A DNA stretch of 64,000 nt from Mucilaginibacter sp. CSA2-8R (GCF_038806765.1 NZ_CP152389.1:3658001-3722000), one strand, 5' to 3'; shown: positions 54,678-63,242, numbered from the stretch's first letter. Made by a program: numbers and translations. Notes: generated from the sequence alone by a model not told the origin.

Positions 54678-55967
54678 ATGGTGAAGAATAGCATTGCGTT
54701 GCTGCTGACGTTACTGATCAACCTTTCTGTTTATGCTCAAAACACAGACACTTTACAACAGGTGGTATCAGGCAGAGCGAATAGTTTAGCGCAGCAGGCA
54801 AAACCCTACGTGATATTAATTTCTGTTGATGGTATGCGGTATGACTATGCAGAAAAGTACCAGGCACGTCATCTATTAGCATTAAGCGCTGGCGGTGTAA
54901 AAGCCAAGGCTATGCTGCCATCCTATCCATCCATTACTTTTCCTAATCATTACACGCTAATTACTGGCTTATATCCTGCTCACACAGGATTAGTATGTAA
55001 TCGTTTTTATGATCGCAGACTCAACGCGGCCTATTCGTCAAAGTCTGCTACGGCTACCGAGGCTCGTTGGTATGGCGGTACGCCCTTATGGGTATTAGCC
55101 GAAAAACAAAAAATGGTAACGGCAAGCTTCTACTGGGTAGGATCCGATGCCCCCATCCAAGGCACCTACCCTACCTATCGCTTTAAATATAACGAACAAA
55201 TTGGCATTAACAGCCGCATTCATACCGTAGTTAACTGGCTAAAGTTACCACCGGAAAAACGCCCGCATTTAATTAATCTATACTTTCCGCAGGTAGATCA
55301 TGCCGGTCATTACTTTGGGCCGGATGCTCCGCAAACCAGACAGGCCGTTTTATTTATTGATTCGGCCATCAACGAGTTGCAAAAACAAGTAAAACAAACA
55401 GGCCTTGAAGTCAACTTTATTTTATTGTCAGATCATGGCATGACGAAATCTAATAATAACAACCCATTCACTATACCAGCCAGCATCGATACCTCTAAAT
55501 TTAGAATAACCGGCGAAGATGTATTGGTAGAAGTTTACGCCAAAGACAGTACAAATATCCAAGCTATTCAAAGCACCTATAAAGCACTAAAAACTAATGC
55601 CCCAGAACAATATGATGTCTATCTGAGAACACATACTCCGGCTCAATGGCACTACAATAAGGCTAACGACAGATACAACCGCATTGGTGATATTTTACTG
55701 GTACCAAAAGCACCTTACGTTTTTATTTACAGTGCAAATGCTAAACACAACCCGGGCACTCACGGTTATGACCCCAGGTTAGTACCCGAAATGAAAGCCA
55801 GCTTCTTTGCCTGGGGACCAGCATTTAAAAAACGGAGCGATATAAATGAGTTTGAAAATGTAGAAGTGTATCCTGTAGTTGCGCAGTTATTAGGCTTAAA
55901 AATCACACAACCAGTTGACGGCAGTAACCGCCTCGCAAGAAAGATTTTAAAATCAAGGCGCAATTAG
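54678..55967 (+). CDS. Secreted nucleotide pyrophosphatase/phosphodiesterase (alkaline phosphatase superfamily)
   Basis: 429 residues with a Sec signal peptide (MVKNSIALLLTLLINLSVYA). The metal and nucleophile sites of the NPP family are visible: ISVDGMRYDY (metal Asp), YPSITFPNHYTLITGLYP (nucleophile Thr), PQVDHAGHYFGP (Asp-His), LLSDHGMT (Asp-His) and the C-terminal NPGTHGYDP (His). It should hydrolyse nucleotide or lipid-headgroup phosphodiesters in the periplasm. ATG 54678 is fixed by the -7 element just upstream. Confidence 0.9.
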   Translation: MVKNSIALLLTLLINLSVYAQNTDTLQQVVSGRANSLAQQAKPYVILISVDGMRYDYAEKYQARHLLALSAGGVKAKAMLPSYPSITFPNHYTLITGLYPAHTGLVCNRFYDRRLNAAYSSKSATATEARWYGGTPLWVLAEKQKMVTASFYWVGSDAPIQGTYPTYRFKYNEQIGINSRIHTVVNWLKLPPEKRPHLINLYFPQVDHAGHYFGPDAPQTRQAVLFIDSAINELQKQVKQTGLEVNFILLSDHGMTKSNNNNPFTIPASIDTSKFRITGEDVLVEVYAKDSTNIQAIQSTYKALKTNAPEQYDVYLRTHTPAQWHYNKANDRYNRIGDILLVPKAPYVFIYSANAKHNPGTHGYDPRLVPEMKASFFAWGPAFKKRSDINEFENVEVYPVVAQLLGLKITQPVDGSNRLARKILKSRRN

Positions 55968-56054
55968 AATATAATAGTCAGCACAAAAGGTGAAGCCTTT
56001 ATTTATGAATAATCTGATTAGCACCTTTCCTAATCAGGTTAACTAAAAATAGCA

Positions 56055-56098
56055 TAAACATAAAAAAAGCGCTTAATTAAGCGCTTTTTTTATGTTTA
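56055..56098. terminator. 44-bp perfect palindrome, bidirectional terminator
   Basis: The 44 bases are identical to their reverse complement, centred on TTAATTAA with GCGC arms and seven-A/seven-T runs on either side. It lies between convergent NPP and ferritin-like genes and gives each strand a hairpin plus a T-run. Confidence 0.8.
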
Positions 56099-56120
56099 AC
56101 AACATGGTTAATATCAAGTA

Positions 56121-57005
56121 TTAACGCATGAAATTACTCAATATCGCCAACACTTGTTCAGTAGTTAATGGCTCATCAAAAGCCTCCTGAGCAGCGCTAG
56201 TAGAAACGAAGCCCGCAATATTCACATTAGCTTGAGTAGTATTAGCCTCGCCTGCGTAAACAGCAGCAGCAGCAGTTGCAGCCGCTGCTGGGGCAGCAAC
56301 ACCACTTGCAGTAGCACCATCACCAGTAATCCATGGTTTAATGGTTAACGATGTGTTACGAATAGCTCTTAAGCGGCGTAAAAACGCAGCATGACGGGCC
56401 TCAACAGAGTGAATATTCAATGCTGCAGTTAATACTGCTGCATTTCCCAGCAAAAATGGTGCTTGACCTTTATAAGCACGAACACCAGTATCCTCAAACG
56501 CGTTTAACACTGCTAAAAATACATTGTAGTCGGTGAATACGGTAGGAAACGGTGCTGTAGAAGCGGTGGTAGAAAACTTATTACCAGTGTAATCAAAATT
56601 CGGCGTGTTTGCTGCAAAGCTTAAAGCCGCATTGGTTGAACTGATATTGTTGCCAAGCTGAAGTTTCAAAAACGTTACGTGCTTAGTTTCAACGTCACGC
56701 AATAATGTAATTGCAGGCCTGTCTTGGGCAGGAATTAAATTAGCGCGTCCAAGGCCAGTATTATACAAACCTAATTCAGCAATTTCTGCAGTTAAAGCGA
56801 AGTTTAAAACGTCTACTACCGAACGTGTTGCAGTTTGGCCGTAGGCTTTTTTAAATAACGTACTGAATGCAAAAGGTAATGCAGCAGCGGCTACCTTAGT
56901 ACCAAAGCTGGTTATATTTTTTATGGCAGCACGGCGCGGACTAATTCTGTCCTTGAATTCCGGATCTGCGGTGTGGATATCTTCAATAAGATTTAAAAGA
57001 TTCAT
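56121..57005 (-). CDS. Ferritin-like domain protein with Tat-like signal
   Basis: 294 residues. The N-terminus has twin arginines in SPRRAAIKN and a hydrophobic stretch ending AYGQ, suggesting Tat export. The body is a four-helix ferritin-like_2 domain: LNFALTAEIAELGLYNTGL, LLRDVETKHVTFLKL, LAVLNAFEDTGVRAYKG and HSVEARHAAFLRRLR carry the Glu and His positions expected of a diiron site. An Ala-rich segment and a tail (EPLTTEQVLAILSNFM) follow. The paralogous gene lies 30 bp upstream. Function is unknown; iron or oxidative-stress handling outside the cytoplasm is plausible. Confidence 0.78.
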   Translation of the reverse strand: MNLLNLIEDIHTADPEFKDRISPRRAAIKNITSFGTKVAAAALPFAFSTLFKKAYGQTATRSVVDVLNFALTAEIAELGLYNTGLGRANLIPAQDRPAITLLRDVETKHVTFLKLQLGNNISSTNAALSFAANTPNFDYTGNKFSTTASTAPFPTVFTDYNVFLAVLNAFEDTGVRAYKGQAPFLLGNAAVLTAALNIHSVEARHAAFLRRLRAIRNTSLTIKPWITGDGATASGVAAPAAAATAAAAVYAGEANTTQANVNIAGFVSTSAAQEAFDEPLTTEQVLAILSNFMR

Positions 57006-57035
57006 AGTAAAATGTTTTGATAGCTGTTTAGTTAA

Positions 57036-57731
57036 TTACATTAAGTTTGGAGCAATAAGCGGTTTACCAGATATAAACTGGTTAGCCTGATCTAAAACTT
57101 TTTGCGGAGTTTGAGACAATTCCAAACCACTTCCTGAAACGTTTACAATCGTATCTTCTTCAATAGCAATTCCTAATAAAAGGCGGATTAGAGCAGCATG
57201 GCGAGCCTCTACCGAAACAATTTTACCAGCCAATGTCAAGTAGTCGGCACTTTTAATTAAGTAACCGGCACCGTTGTATGCGGCAACACCTAAATCTTCA
57301 AAAGCCTTTGCATAGCTTAATACACTTGTTCTGTCGGCAAAATTGATTTTGCTAAAGTTTGGAGTTAAAGCTCCAATAGCGTTACCGCCTAAGGCAGTCT
57401 TGAAGAACTCACGGTGAGCAACCTCATGATCGCGGATATCAGTTAAAAAATTCCTTTCTGTAGTACTGATATTTGCGTATGGACTTGATACAACCTGAGT
57501 GTAAAATGCAGCCTCTAATTGCTCCAAAGCATAAGCATAGTTTAATACGGCCAAATCACCTGTACCCAAATCAATAGCGGTAGGGTCGCTTACTACGCCG
57601 CCATGTTTTTGGCAAGACGAAGCAGTAGCCACAACTCCGGCAGCAATGGCACCAGCACCGGCAAACTTCAGAAAAGACCGTCTGGCCATTCCTTCTTTAG
57701 CAAGAACATCTTCTTGTGTCGTTGTTTTCAT
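57036..57731 (-). CDS. Tat-exported lipoprotein with ferritin-like domain
   Basis: 231 residues. Tat motif ARRSFLKFAGAGAIAAG (Arg17, Arg18) followed by a lipobox ending ASSC (Cys40), so it is probably a folded protein exported by Tat and then lipidated. The ferritin-like_2 domain shows LNYAYALEQLEAAFYTQVV, DIRDHEVAHREFFKT, YAKAFEDLGVAAYNG and VSVEARHAALIRLLLG, with conserved Glu and His ligands. It is the first gene of a pair with the 56121-57005 protein, and the two may form a mixed oligomer. Confidence 0.82.
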   Translation of the reverse strand: MKTTTQEDVLAKEGMARRSFLKFAGAGAIAAGVVATASSCQKHGGVVSDPTAIDLGTGDLAVLNYAYALEQLEAAFYTQVVSSPYANISTTERNFLTDIRDHEVAHREFFKTALGGNAIGALTPNFSKINFADRTSVLSYAKAFEDLGVAAYNGAGYLIKSADYLTLAGKIVSVEARHAALIRLLLGIAIEEDTIVNVSGSGLELSQTPQKVLDQANQFISGKPLIAPNLM

Positions 57732-57815
57732 AAGTAAGTATTATTTGTATTAGATTATTACTATTACAATTTTGTTAATCATTAGTTTTACAGATTTAGC
57801 AGTTAAGCATTTTGT

Positions 57816-57823
57816 TACATTTG
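57816..57823 (+). promoter_or_regulatory. TAnnTTTG -7 element, near-leaderless scpB
   Basis: TACATTTG matches exactly and ends 4 bases before the GTG start at 57828. Confidence 0.5.
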
Positions 57824-57827
57824 TTTT

Positions 57828-58388
57828 GTGAGTAACACCGAACAATATGTTGAAGCATTGATTTTTGCGTCAGAACAGGGCATTCGTTTAGAGGAAATAA
57901 TATATTGCCTTCAGGCTGCGTTACATGCAGAAACTGATACCCCGGAAATACAGGAAGCGATATATAAAATAGAACTTAAATACCAGGATCCCGCTTTCGC
58001 AATTGAACTGGTAAAAATCAATAACGGCTATCAGTTTTTAACTAAAAAAGCTTACCACGCAGTGATTAACCAGTTGCAACTGCAACGCTCGAAGAAAAAG
58101 CTCAGCCAGGCTGCGCTTGAAACCCTGGCCATTATTGCCTATAAACAACCGGTTACCAAAGTTGAAATTGAACAGATAAGAGGCGTAAATTGCGACTACT
58201 CTATACAAAAATTGCTCGAGAAAGAATTGATTGCCATAGCTGGCCGGGCAGAAACAATTGGCAAACCCATACTCTACGCTACTAGCAATTTATTTGCAGA
58301 TTATATGGGCATAAACAGTATAAAAGATATGCCGTCGTTAAGTGAGTTGAGCAAAAATGAAAACGCCATTGGTAATCAGCAAGAATAA
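57828..58388 (+). CDS. scpB: Segregation and condensation protein B
   Basis: Kleisin-associated subunit of the SMC-ScpAB complex that organises and segregates the chromosome. 186 residues with two winged-helix domains: YVEALIFASEQGIRLEEI at the start, and the highly typical SQAALETLAIIAYKQPVTK with IEQIRGVNCDYSIQKLLEK and IAGRAETIGKPILYATS. The start is GTG at 57828, consistent with the -7 element just upstream. An acidic protein gene follows. Confidence 0.93.
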   Translation: MSNTEQYVEALIFASEQGIRLEEIIYCLQAALHAETDTPEIQEAIYKIELKYQDPAFAIELVKINNGYQFLTKKAYHAVINQLQLQRSKKKLSQAALETLAIIAYKQPVTKVEIEQIRGVNCDYSIQKLLEKELIAIAGRAETIGKPILYATSNLFADYMGINSIKDMPSLSELSKNENAIGNQQE

Positions 58389-58507
58389 ATTTTTAACAGC
58401 GTTTTAACTGCGTTGATTTTTAATTATTTTTGAAATAACAACAACCGCCGTTAATATTAATACCTGAAAAAGTTAACAGAATATAGTTACCCATTAACAG
58501 ATTGACT

Positions 58508-58696
58508 ATGCAAACGCCAAGAACAACTGCAAGCAAGAGCATTTTTAATAGCGACCTGGCTATTAAAGCAGCCGGCAAACCGGCTGAGCAAACGAAATTA
58601 AACGACGATGATTTTGATGACGACTTTGAAGACGAGCCATTAGATGATCTTGATGATGATGGCACACGTTACGACGATGACGACGACGATTATTAA
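58508..58696 (+). CDS. Short acidic protein with Asp-rich C-terminus
   Basis: 62 residues from ATG 58508 (a TTG lies 6 bases upstream). The N-terminal half is basic and polar (MQTPRTTASKSIFNSDLAI). The C-terminal half is mainly Asp with Glu and ends in DDDDDDY. It is likely disordered. It resembles the larger acidic protein at 39290-39883 only in composition. A compact terminator follows at 58726-58751. Confidence 0.6.
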   Translation: MQTPRTTASKSIFNSDLAIKAAGKPAEQTKLNDDDFDDDFEDEPLDDLDDDGTRYDDDDDDY

Positions 58697-58725
58697 TTTT
58701 GTTTAATAACTGATATTTTTGTGCA

Positions 58726-58751
58726 GCATCCGGTTGTTCCGGATGCTTTTT
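58726..58751 (+). terminator. Intrinsic terminator of the acidic-protein gene
   Basis: GCATCCGG pairs perfectly with CCGGATGC around TTGTT, followed by TTTTT. It lies only 22 bases before the next gene. An exact -7 element (TATTTTTG, 58714-58721) just before it would place the hairpin inside that gene's leader, so it could act as an attenuator. Confidence 0.65.
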
Positions 58752-58773
58752 CATTATCTGCCAGTACATCAAC

Positions 58774-59895
58774 ATGACCATTACCGAAGTCAGCGATAAA
58801 GATACCCGGAAAGCCTTTTTAAACACAGCACGGTATATATACCGAAACGACCCCAACTGGATTTGTCCGCTGGATAATGACGTGGAATCTGTATTTGACC
58901 CAAAGCGGAATGTGTTCTTTAATTTTGGTAATGCTAAACGCTGGATTTTAACCGGCGATGATGGCAAGCCCGCCGGGCGTATTGCTGCGTTCATCAACGA
59001 AAAAAAAGCATATAATTACGATAAACCTACCGGTGGTATTGGTTTTTTTGAGTGTATAGACAATGAAAAAGCAGCCTTTTTACTGTTTGATACCGCTAAA
59101 GATTGGCTAAAGCAGCAGGGCATGGCCGCTATGGATGGCCCTATCAATTTTGGTGAGAACGATATGTTTTGGGGACTGTTGGTGGAAGGTTTCATGCCAC
59201 AATCTTACGGTATGAATTATCATCCGCCGTACTATAAAAAGCTTTTTGATGAATATGGCTTTACGTTGCTATATGAGCAAATTACTAACCATATAAGTGC
59301 TCATAAACCTTTTCCCGATAGATTTACTAAAATTGCTAATTGGGTAGCCCAAAAGCCCGGTTACACATTTAAGCATCTTAAAACTTCGGAGATAGAGCAG
59401 TTTGCCACCGACTTTATGGAGATTTACAATGATGCCTGGAAAAACTTCGAAAACTTTGTACCTATACAAAAGGCAACCATTTTTGAGACTTTTAGAAAAA
59501 TGAAAGCTATTATGGATCCAAACCTAATTTGGTTTGCCTATGTAGACCATGAACCGGCTGCCTTTGTGGTGGTACTGCCGGATGCCAACCAAATGATTAA
59601 AACACTAAACGGAAAGCTCGACCTCATTGGTAAACTTAAGTTTTTATATTACCGTTGGAAAGGCGTAAACCGTATGCGGGCCGTAGTAATGGGCACGAAA
59701 ACCAAGTTCCAGAAACATGGATTGGAATCAGTTTTGTTTATTAAACTAAAAGAGTATGTGCTGCCTTTAAAGCAGTATGATGAAATGGAACTATCGTGGG
59801 TAGGCGACTTTAACGATAAAATGCTGGCCTTGCACGAAGCAATGGGTGGTGTATTAGGGAAAAAACACGCCACCATGCGTTACATTTTTAATTAG
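58774..59895 (+). CDS. GNAT-like protein (YghO-like), function unknown
   Basis: 373 residues, soluble. The N-terminal part (TEVSDKDTRKAFLNTARYIY, WICPLDNDVESVFDP, FFNFGNAKRWIL) and the pattern MDGPINFGENDMFWGLL followed by YHPPYYKKLFDEYGF are characteristic of a conserved bacterial family usually listed as GNAT-related. The second half (FETFRKMKAIMDPNLIWFAY, AAFVVVLPDANQM, RMRAVVMGTKTKFQKHGLE) has the strand pattern of an acyltransferase fold. No substrate is known. Convergent with the XRE regulator. Confidence 0.75.
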   Translation: MTITEVSDKDTRKAFLNTARYIYRNDPNWICPLDNDVESVFDPKRNVFFNFGNAKRWILTGDDGKPAGRIAAFINEKKAYNYDKPTGGIGFFECIDNEKAAFLLFDTAKDWLKQQGMAAMDGPINFGENDMFWGLLVEGFMPQSYGMNYHPPYYKKLFDEYGFTLLYEQITNHISAHKPFPDRFTKIANWVAQKPGYTFKHLKTSEIEQFATDFMEIYNDAWKNFENFVPIQKATIFETFRKMKAIMDPNLIWFAYVDHEPAAFVVVLPDANQMIKTLNGKLDLIGKLKFLYYRWKGVNRMRAVVMGTKTKFQKHGLESVLFIKLKEYVLPLKQYDEMELSWVGDFNDKMLALHEAMGGVLGKKHATMRYIFN

Positions 59896-59963
59896 ATGAT
59901 TGTGCTTAATTAATGAGTATATAACAAAATACTCATTTTAACGCCAAGCGCTAATGATTAAAA

Positions 59964-59995
59964 AAAGCCGGCAAGTAAAACCACTTACCGGCTTT
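59964..59995. terminator. Bidirectional terminator
   Basis: AAAGCCGGCAAGT pairs with ACTTACCGGCTTT with one C-A mismatch, between the convergent GNAT-like and XRE genes. A-runs and T-runs flank both sides. Confidence 0.7.
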
Positions 59996-60000
59996 CAAAT

Positions 60001-60342
60001 TTATGCACTCACTTTATTTTGTCGAAGTTCTTCAAATAATTCGATTACTTTTTTCTGGAGATCAATAACTTCAGTTTCCCTATCCATCAGCTTTTTATTA
60101 ACGTTCTCCAACTCATTAACGTACTTCTGCTCGTACTCTGCGTCGTTAAAGGTGAGTAATTGAACCACCGACATATCAAACAAATTAGATATCTGTTCTA
60201 ATCTTGATAAGTTGATGTCGGTAATACCTGTTTCAATTTTTGAAAAAGCAGGGATTGAAATGTCCAGTCGTTTGGCCACATCTTCCTGACTCCAACCTTT
60301 TTGATGTCTTAATAGTCTAATTTTTTTGCCGAGTGTTTTCAT
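60001..60342 (-). CDS. XRE-family transcriptional regulator with C-terminal coiled coil
   Basis: 113 residues. An N-terminal helix-turn-helix (about 4-60: IRLLRHQKGWSQEDVAKRLD, then IPAFSKIETGITDINLSRLE) is followed by a coiled coil (about 75-108, NELENVNKKLMDRETEVIDL) likely used for dimerisation. It lies 85 bp downstream of mpl on the same strand. Target genes are unknown. Confidence 0.88.
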   Translation of the reverse strand: MKTLGKKIRLLRHQKGWSQEDVAKRLDISIPAFSKIETGITDINLSRLEQISNLFDMSVVQLLTFNDAEYEQKYVNELENVNKKLMDRETEVIDLQKKVIELFEELRQNKVSA

Positions 60343-60427
60343 TTTAATTTTAATATTTAGAATAGGGATTTCGCAATAGTTAAATAAAGATATACTATAA
60401 CTTCATTTTTTCAAAGCCTGAGTTTAT

Positions 60428-61783
60428 TTATCCCAGTAGTTTTTCTGTTAGTCTTGTTAAATCAAGACCGCCAAAATTTCCAGAACTCATTAATAATAAG
60501 TTCTTTCCGGTTAATTCTTGTTTCGCTAAATACTCTTTCAACTTTTCTGGCTGGTCAAAGTAAATTAGGTCTGGCCTCTTAATTGTACTTCTTACGAAAC
60601 TTTCTTCGTAAGGTTGCATCTTTTTATGAAAAAAAGTTTCTGAATGGATAAAAATTATTGCTGTATCAGCTTCATCCATGCACCCTGCATATTCTCCTAA
60701 GAAATTTTTGTTCAGGCTACTGAAAGTGTGTAACTCCATGCATGCTACCAATTTACGCTCAGGAAACTGAGTTTTAACTGCATGAATAGTTGCTTTTAAC
60801 TTAGAAGGCGAGTGTGCAAAATCTTTATAAATATTGGTACTGTCACTTTTCCCTAACAACTCCAAACGCCTGGCCGCACCTTTAAAAGTGCGCATGCTGC
60901 TGTAAAAATTATGCGAGGTAATACCTAATTGATTGCAAATATTTCTGGCAGCTTCGAGGTTGAGCAGGTTGTGCTCACCAAATACCTGCAATTCATACTT
61001 TTCATCCTCAAACAGCACCGTAGTAACGCCGTTGTTAACCTCATAGGCAGGTGCATGGTACGGAAACTTTTGTATCGCCGAGTTATCGCCGGCAATCACT
61101 TTCTCCAGCACTTCGTCATTACCTGCGTAAAACAAAGTACCATCAGGCTCCATGGTATTAATAAAGGTGGCGAACTGCTCAATGTAATTTTCAAACGTAG
61201 GAAACACGTTAATGTGATCCCAGGCAATACCGCTGATTACCGCCAGATTGGCGCGGTAAATGTGAAACTTTGGACGCCTGTCTATCGGAGATGACAGGTA
61301 TTCATCACCTTCAATAATCATTAACGGCGCATCACTCAGCCCTACCATAGTATCAAAACCCTCCAACTGCGCTCCTACTAAGTAATCAAACGCTTTGCCT
61401 GCCGCCTGCAAAGCATGTAATATCATGGAAGTAATGGTAGTTTTACCATGGCTCCCGCCAATAACCACTCGCAGCTTGTCTTTTGATTGCTCATAAATAT
61501 ACTCCGGGTAAGAATATATTTTTAATCCGGCTTGTTGCGCAGCTAACAATTCCGGATTATCAGGCCGTGCGTGCATACCTAAAATAATGGCATCTAAAGC
61601 AGACGTTATTTTTTCAGGATACCAGCCATATTCTGGAGGCAATAAATTATATCTGGCTAATCGGGATACGGAAGGCTCGAAAATAGCATCGTCTGATCCG
61701 GTTACTTCGAAACCTTTTTTATGTAAAGCAATAGCCAGGTTATGCATAGCACTGCCACCTATGGCTATGAAATGTACTTTCAT
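60428..61783 (-). CDS. mpl: UDP-N-acetylmuramate:L-Ala-gamma-D-Glu-meso-DAP ligase
   Basis: Recycles murein tripeptide by attaching it to UDP-MurNAc. This Mur-ligase of 451 residues has the N-terminal FIAIGGSAMHNLAIAL, the ATP loop IGGSHGKTTITSMI, the central IIEGDEYLSSPIDRRPKF, DHINVFPTFENY, and the C-terminal KDFAHSPSKLKATI. The tripeptide-ligase subtype is favoured over MurC by MHNLAIALHKKG near the start and the EGDEYLSSP segment. The start ATG at 61783 opens directly into the nucleotide fold. Confidence 0.9.
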   Translation of the reverse strand: MKVHFIAIGGSAMHNLAIALHKKGFEVTGSDDAIFEPSVSRLARYNLLPPEYGWYPEKITSALDAIILGMHARPDNPELLAAQQAGLKIYSYPEYIYEQSKDKLRVVIGGSHGKTTITSMILHALQAAGKAFDYLVGAQLEGFDTMVGLSDAPLMIIEGDEYLSSPIDRRPKFHIYRANLAVISGIAWDHINVFPTFENYIEQFATFINTMEPDGTLFYAGNDEVLEKVIAGDNSAIQKFPYHAPAYEVNNGVTTVLFEDEKYELQVFGEHNLLNLEAARNICNQLGITSHNFYSSMRTFKGAARRLELLGKSDSTNIYKDFAHSPSKLKATIHAVKTQFPERKLVACMELHTFSSLNKNFLGEYAGCMDEADTAIIFIHSETFFHKKMQPYEESFVRSTIKRPDLIYFDQPEKLKEYLAKQELTGKNLLLMSSGNFGGLDLTRLTEKLLG

Positions 61784-61961
61784 TTAATATATTAACAATT
61801 GAGCAATTGCCTACAAAATAAAGAAAAAATCTTTTAACCTGTAACAAAAGTTATACACGTGCTCATCAAATTCACATCTCATTTAACTAAATGGGATTGT
61901 AATATTTACGTCATACGTAAGCAAAAGCTTTGAAATAGGAATAAGATGTACGAAAATTGTA

Positions 61962-61982
61962 CTGTAATAAAATTAATTACAG
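61962..61982. promoter_or_regulatory. Inverted repeat at the Rrf2 gene start, likely operator
   Basis: CTGTAAT and ATTACAG form a perfect 7-bp inverted repeat with a 7-base spacer, ending immediately before the ATG of the Rrf2 gene. Two GTAC sites with a 7-base spacing lie just upstream. This is a natural position for autorepression by the Rrf2-type regulator. Confidence 0.45.
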
Positions 61983-62390
61983 ATGACCGGACGCTTTCAA
62001 ATTGCTGTACATATCTTAACGCTGCTACACTCGGCTGGTGCCGAAAGCCTGTCGTCAGATTATATGGCCGGAAGTATTAATATTAACCCGGTACTGGTAC
62101 GTAAAGAGCTGAGCGGTTTGCGTAAGGCCGGTTTAGTGCAAAGTAAAGAAGGTAATACGGGAGGATATACTTTAGCCAAACCAGCACAGCAAATTAGTAT
62201 TGCAGATATTTACAATGCAGTAGCACAAGCCCCTTTACTGGGCAAAGCACGTAATTTACCCAACCCTGCTTGTCCAATAGGCCTACAGATTAACCAACAT
62301 ATGGATACGCTTAACGAGCAGATTAACGAAGTAGTGGTTGAACATTTGGGGCACCAAACACTCGAACAATTTTATAATCAATTTAATTAA
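61983..62390 (+). CDS. Rrf2-family transcriptional regulator (YwnA-like)
   Basis: 135 residues. Winged helix-turn-helix with the family signature FQIAVHILTLL, VLVRKELSGLRKAGLVQSKEGNTGGYTLAKP (recognition helix and wing). Only a single Cys is present (PACPIGLQ), so it lacks the three-Cys Fe-S site of IscR/NsrR and is more like YwnA or single-Cys members. It precedes a YwnB-like NAD(P)-binding protein by 25 bp and probably regulates that gene. Confidence 0.88.
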   Translation: MTGRFQIAVHILTLLHSAGAESLSSDYMAGSININPVLVRKELSGLRKAGLVQSKEGNTGGYTLAKPAQQISIADIYNAVAQAPLLGKARNLPNPACPIGLQINQHMDTLNEQINEVVVEHLGHQTLEQFYNQFN

Positions 62391-62415
62391 TCATTAACCG
62401 TAAATCATTTAGTAT

Positions 62416-63060
62416 ATGAAAATAGCCGTTATTGGAGCCACAGGTTTTGTAGGCCCTAAAGTTGTTGCCGAAGCTTTAACCCGCGGACACGAAGTTACCG
62501 CATTTGCCCGTCAGCCAGAAAAGCTGGATATTGAAAACGAGCACTTAGTTAAGCAATCAGCCGATGTATATAATGCCGATATTTTAGCGAATTTACTGGT
62601 AGGCCACGATGCCGTTATCAGTACCTTTAACGCAGGTTGGACCAACCCCGACTTGTATAACGATTTTTTAAAAGGATCACGCGCCATACAGCAAGCTACT
62701 AAACAGGCCGGCGTTAAGCGTTTTATATTTGTGGGTGGCGCAGGCAGTTTAGAAATTGCACCCGGCGTGCAATTAGTAGATACACCTGAGTTTCCGGCTG
62801 CTTATAAACCGGGCGCAACGGCAGCCCGCGATTATTTAAACGAGCTGCGCCAAGAACAAGAACTTGACTGGACGTTTTTGAGCCCTGCCATCAACCTGCA
62901 TCCCGGCCAGCGTACCGGTACCTTCCGTACTGCTACAGCACAGCCTGTATTTAACGAGGCCGGTCAAAGTGACATTTCTGTTGATGATTTAGCTGTTGCT
63001 TTGATTAATGAAGTAGAAAACAATCAATTTGTAAAAGCCCGCTTTACAGTAGGCTATTGA
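62416..63060 (+). CDS. NmrA/YwnB-like NAD(P)-binding protein
   Basis: 214 residues with a Rossmann fold: dinucleotide motif IGATGFVGPKVVAEAL, the acidic-strand region VTAFARQPEKL, VGGAGSLEIAPG, and the typical LDWTFLSPAINLHPGQRTG and ISVDDLAVALINEVEN. It is an atypical short-chain dehydrogenase of the NmrA-like, YwnB group, likely a quinone or redox-sensing reductase or a redox sensor. Coupled to the Rrf2 gene, it suggests redox-controlled expression. Confidence 0.87.
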   Translation: MKIAVIGATGFVGPKVVAEALTRGHEVTAFARQPEKLDIENEHLVKQSADVYNADILANLLVGHDAVISTFNAGWTNPDLYNDFLKGSRAIQQATKQAGVKRFIFVGGAGSLEIAPGVQLVDTPEFPAAYKPGATAARDYLNELRQEQELDWTFLSPAINLHPGQRTGTFRTATAQPVFNEAGQSDISVDDLAVALINEVENNQFVKARFTVGY

Positions 63061-63077
63061 ATATCAGACCCTTATAT

Positions 63078-63111
63078 ATAGGCCTATACTTAACAAATAG
63101 TATGGGCCTAT
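63078..63111 (+). terminator. Terminator of the Rrf2-YwnB-like operon
   Basis: ATAGGCCTATAC pairs with GTATGGGCCTAT (one T-G wobble), 10-base loop, followed by TTCTTT; 17 bases after the stop. Confidence 0.7.
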
Positions 63112-63133
63112 TTCTTTATACATCTCACTACCC

Positions 63134-63242
63134 ACCCTTAAAGTTAAGGGTTATTTAAGGTGAAAAAAGTTAAAGCCTCACTATTAGCCAGTTAAATTTT
63201 CGCTAATGGCTTTACAAAACCTTAAGTTAAAATTAAGGTTTT
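63134..63242. other. Three successive hairpins before the helicase gene
   Basis: ACCCTTAA/TTAAGGGT (63134-63151), TATTAGC/GCTAATG (about 63182-63208) and AAAACCTTAA/TTAAGGTTTT (63216-63242) lie in the 190 bp before the ATG at 63250. The last one abuts the start region. They could be terminators or leader structures. Confidence 0.35.
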
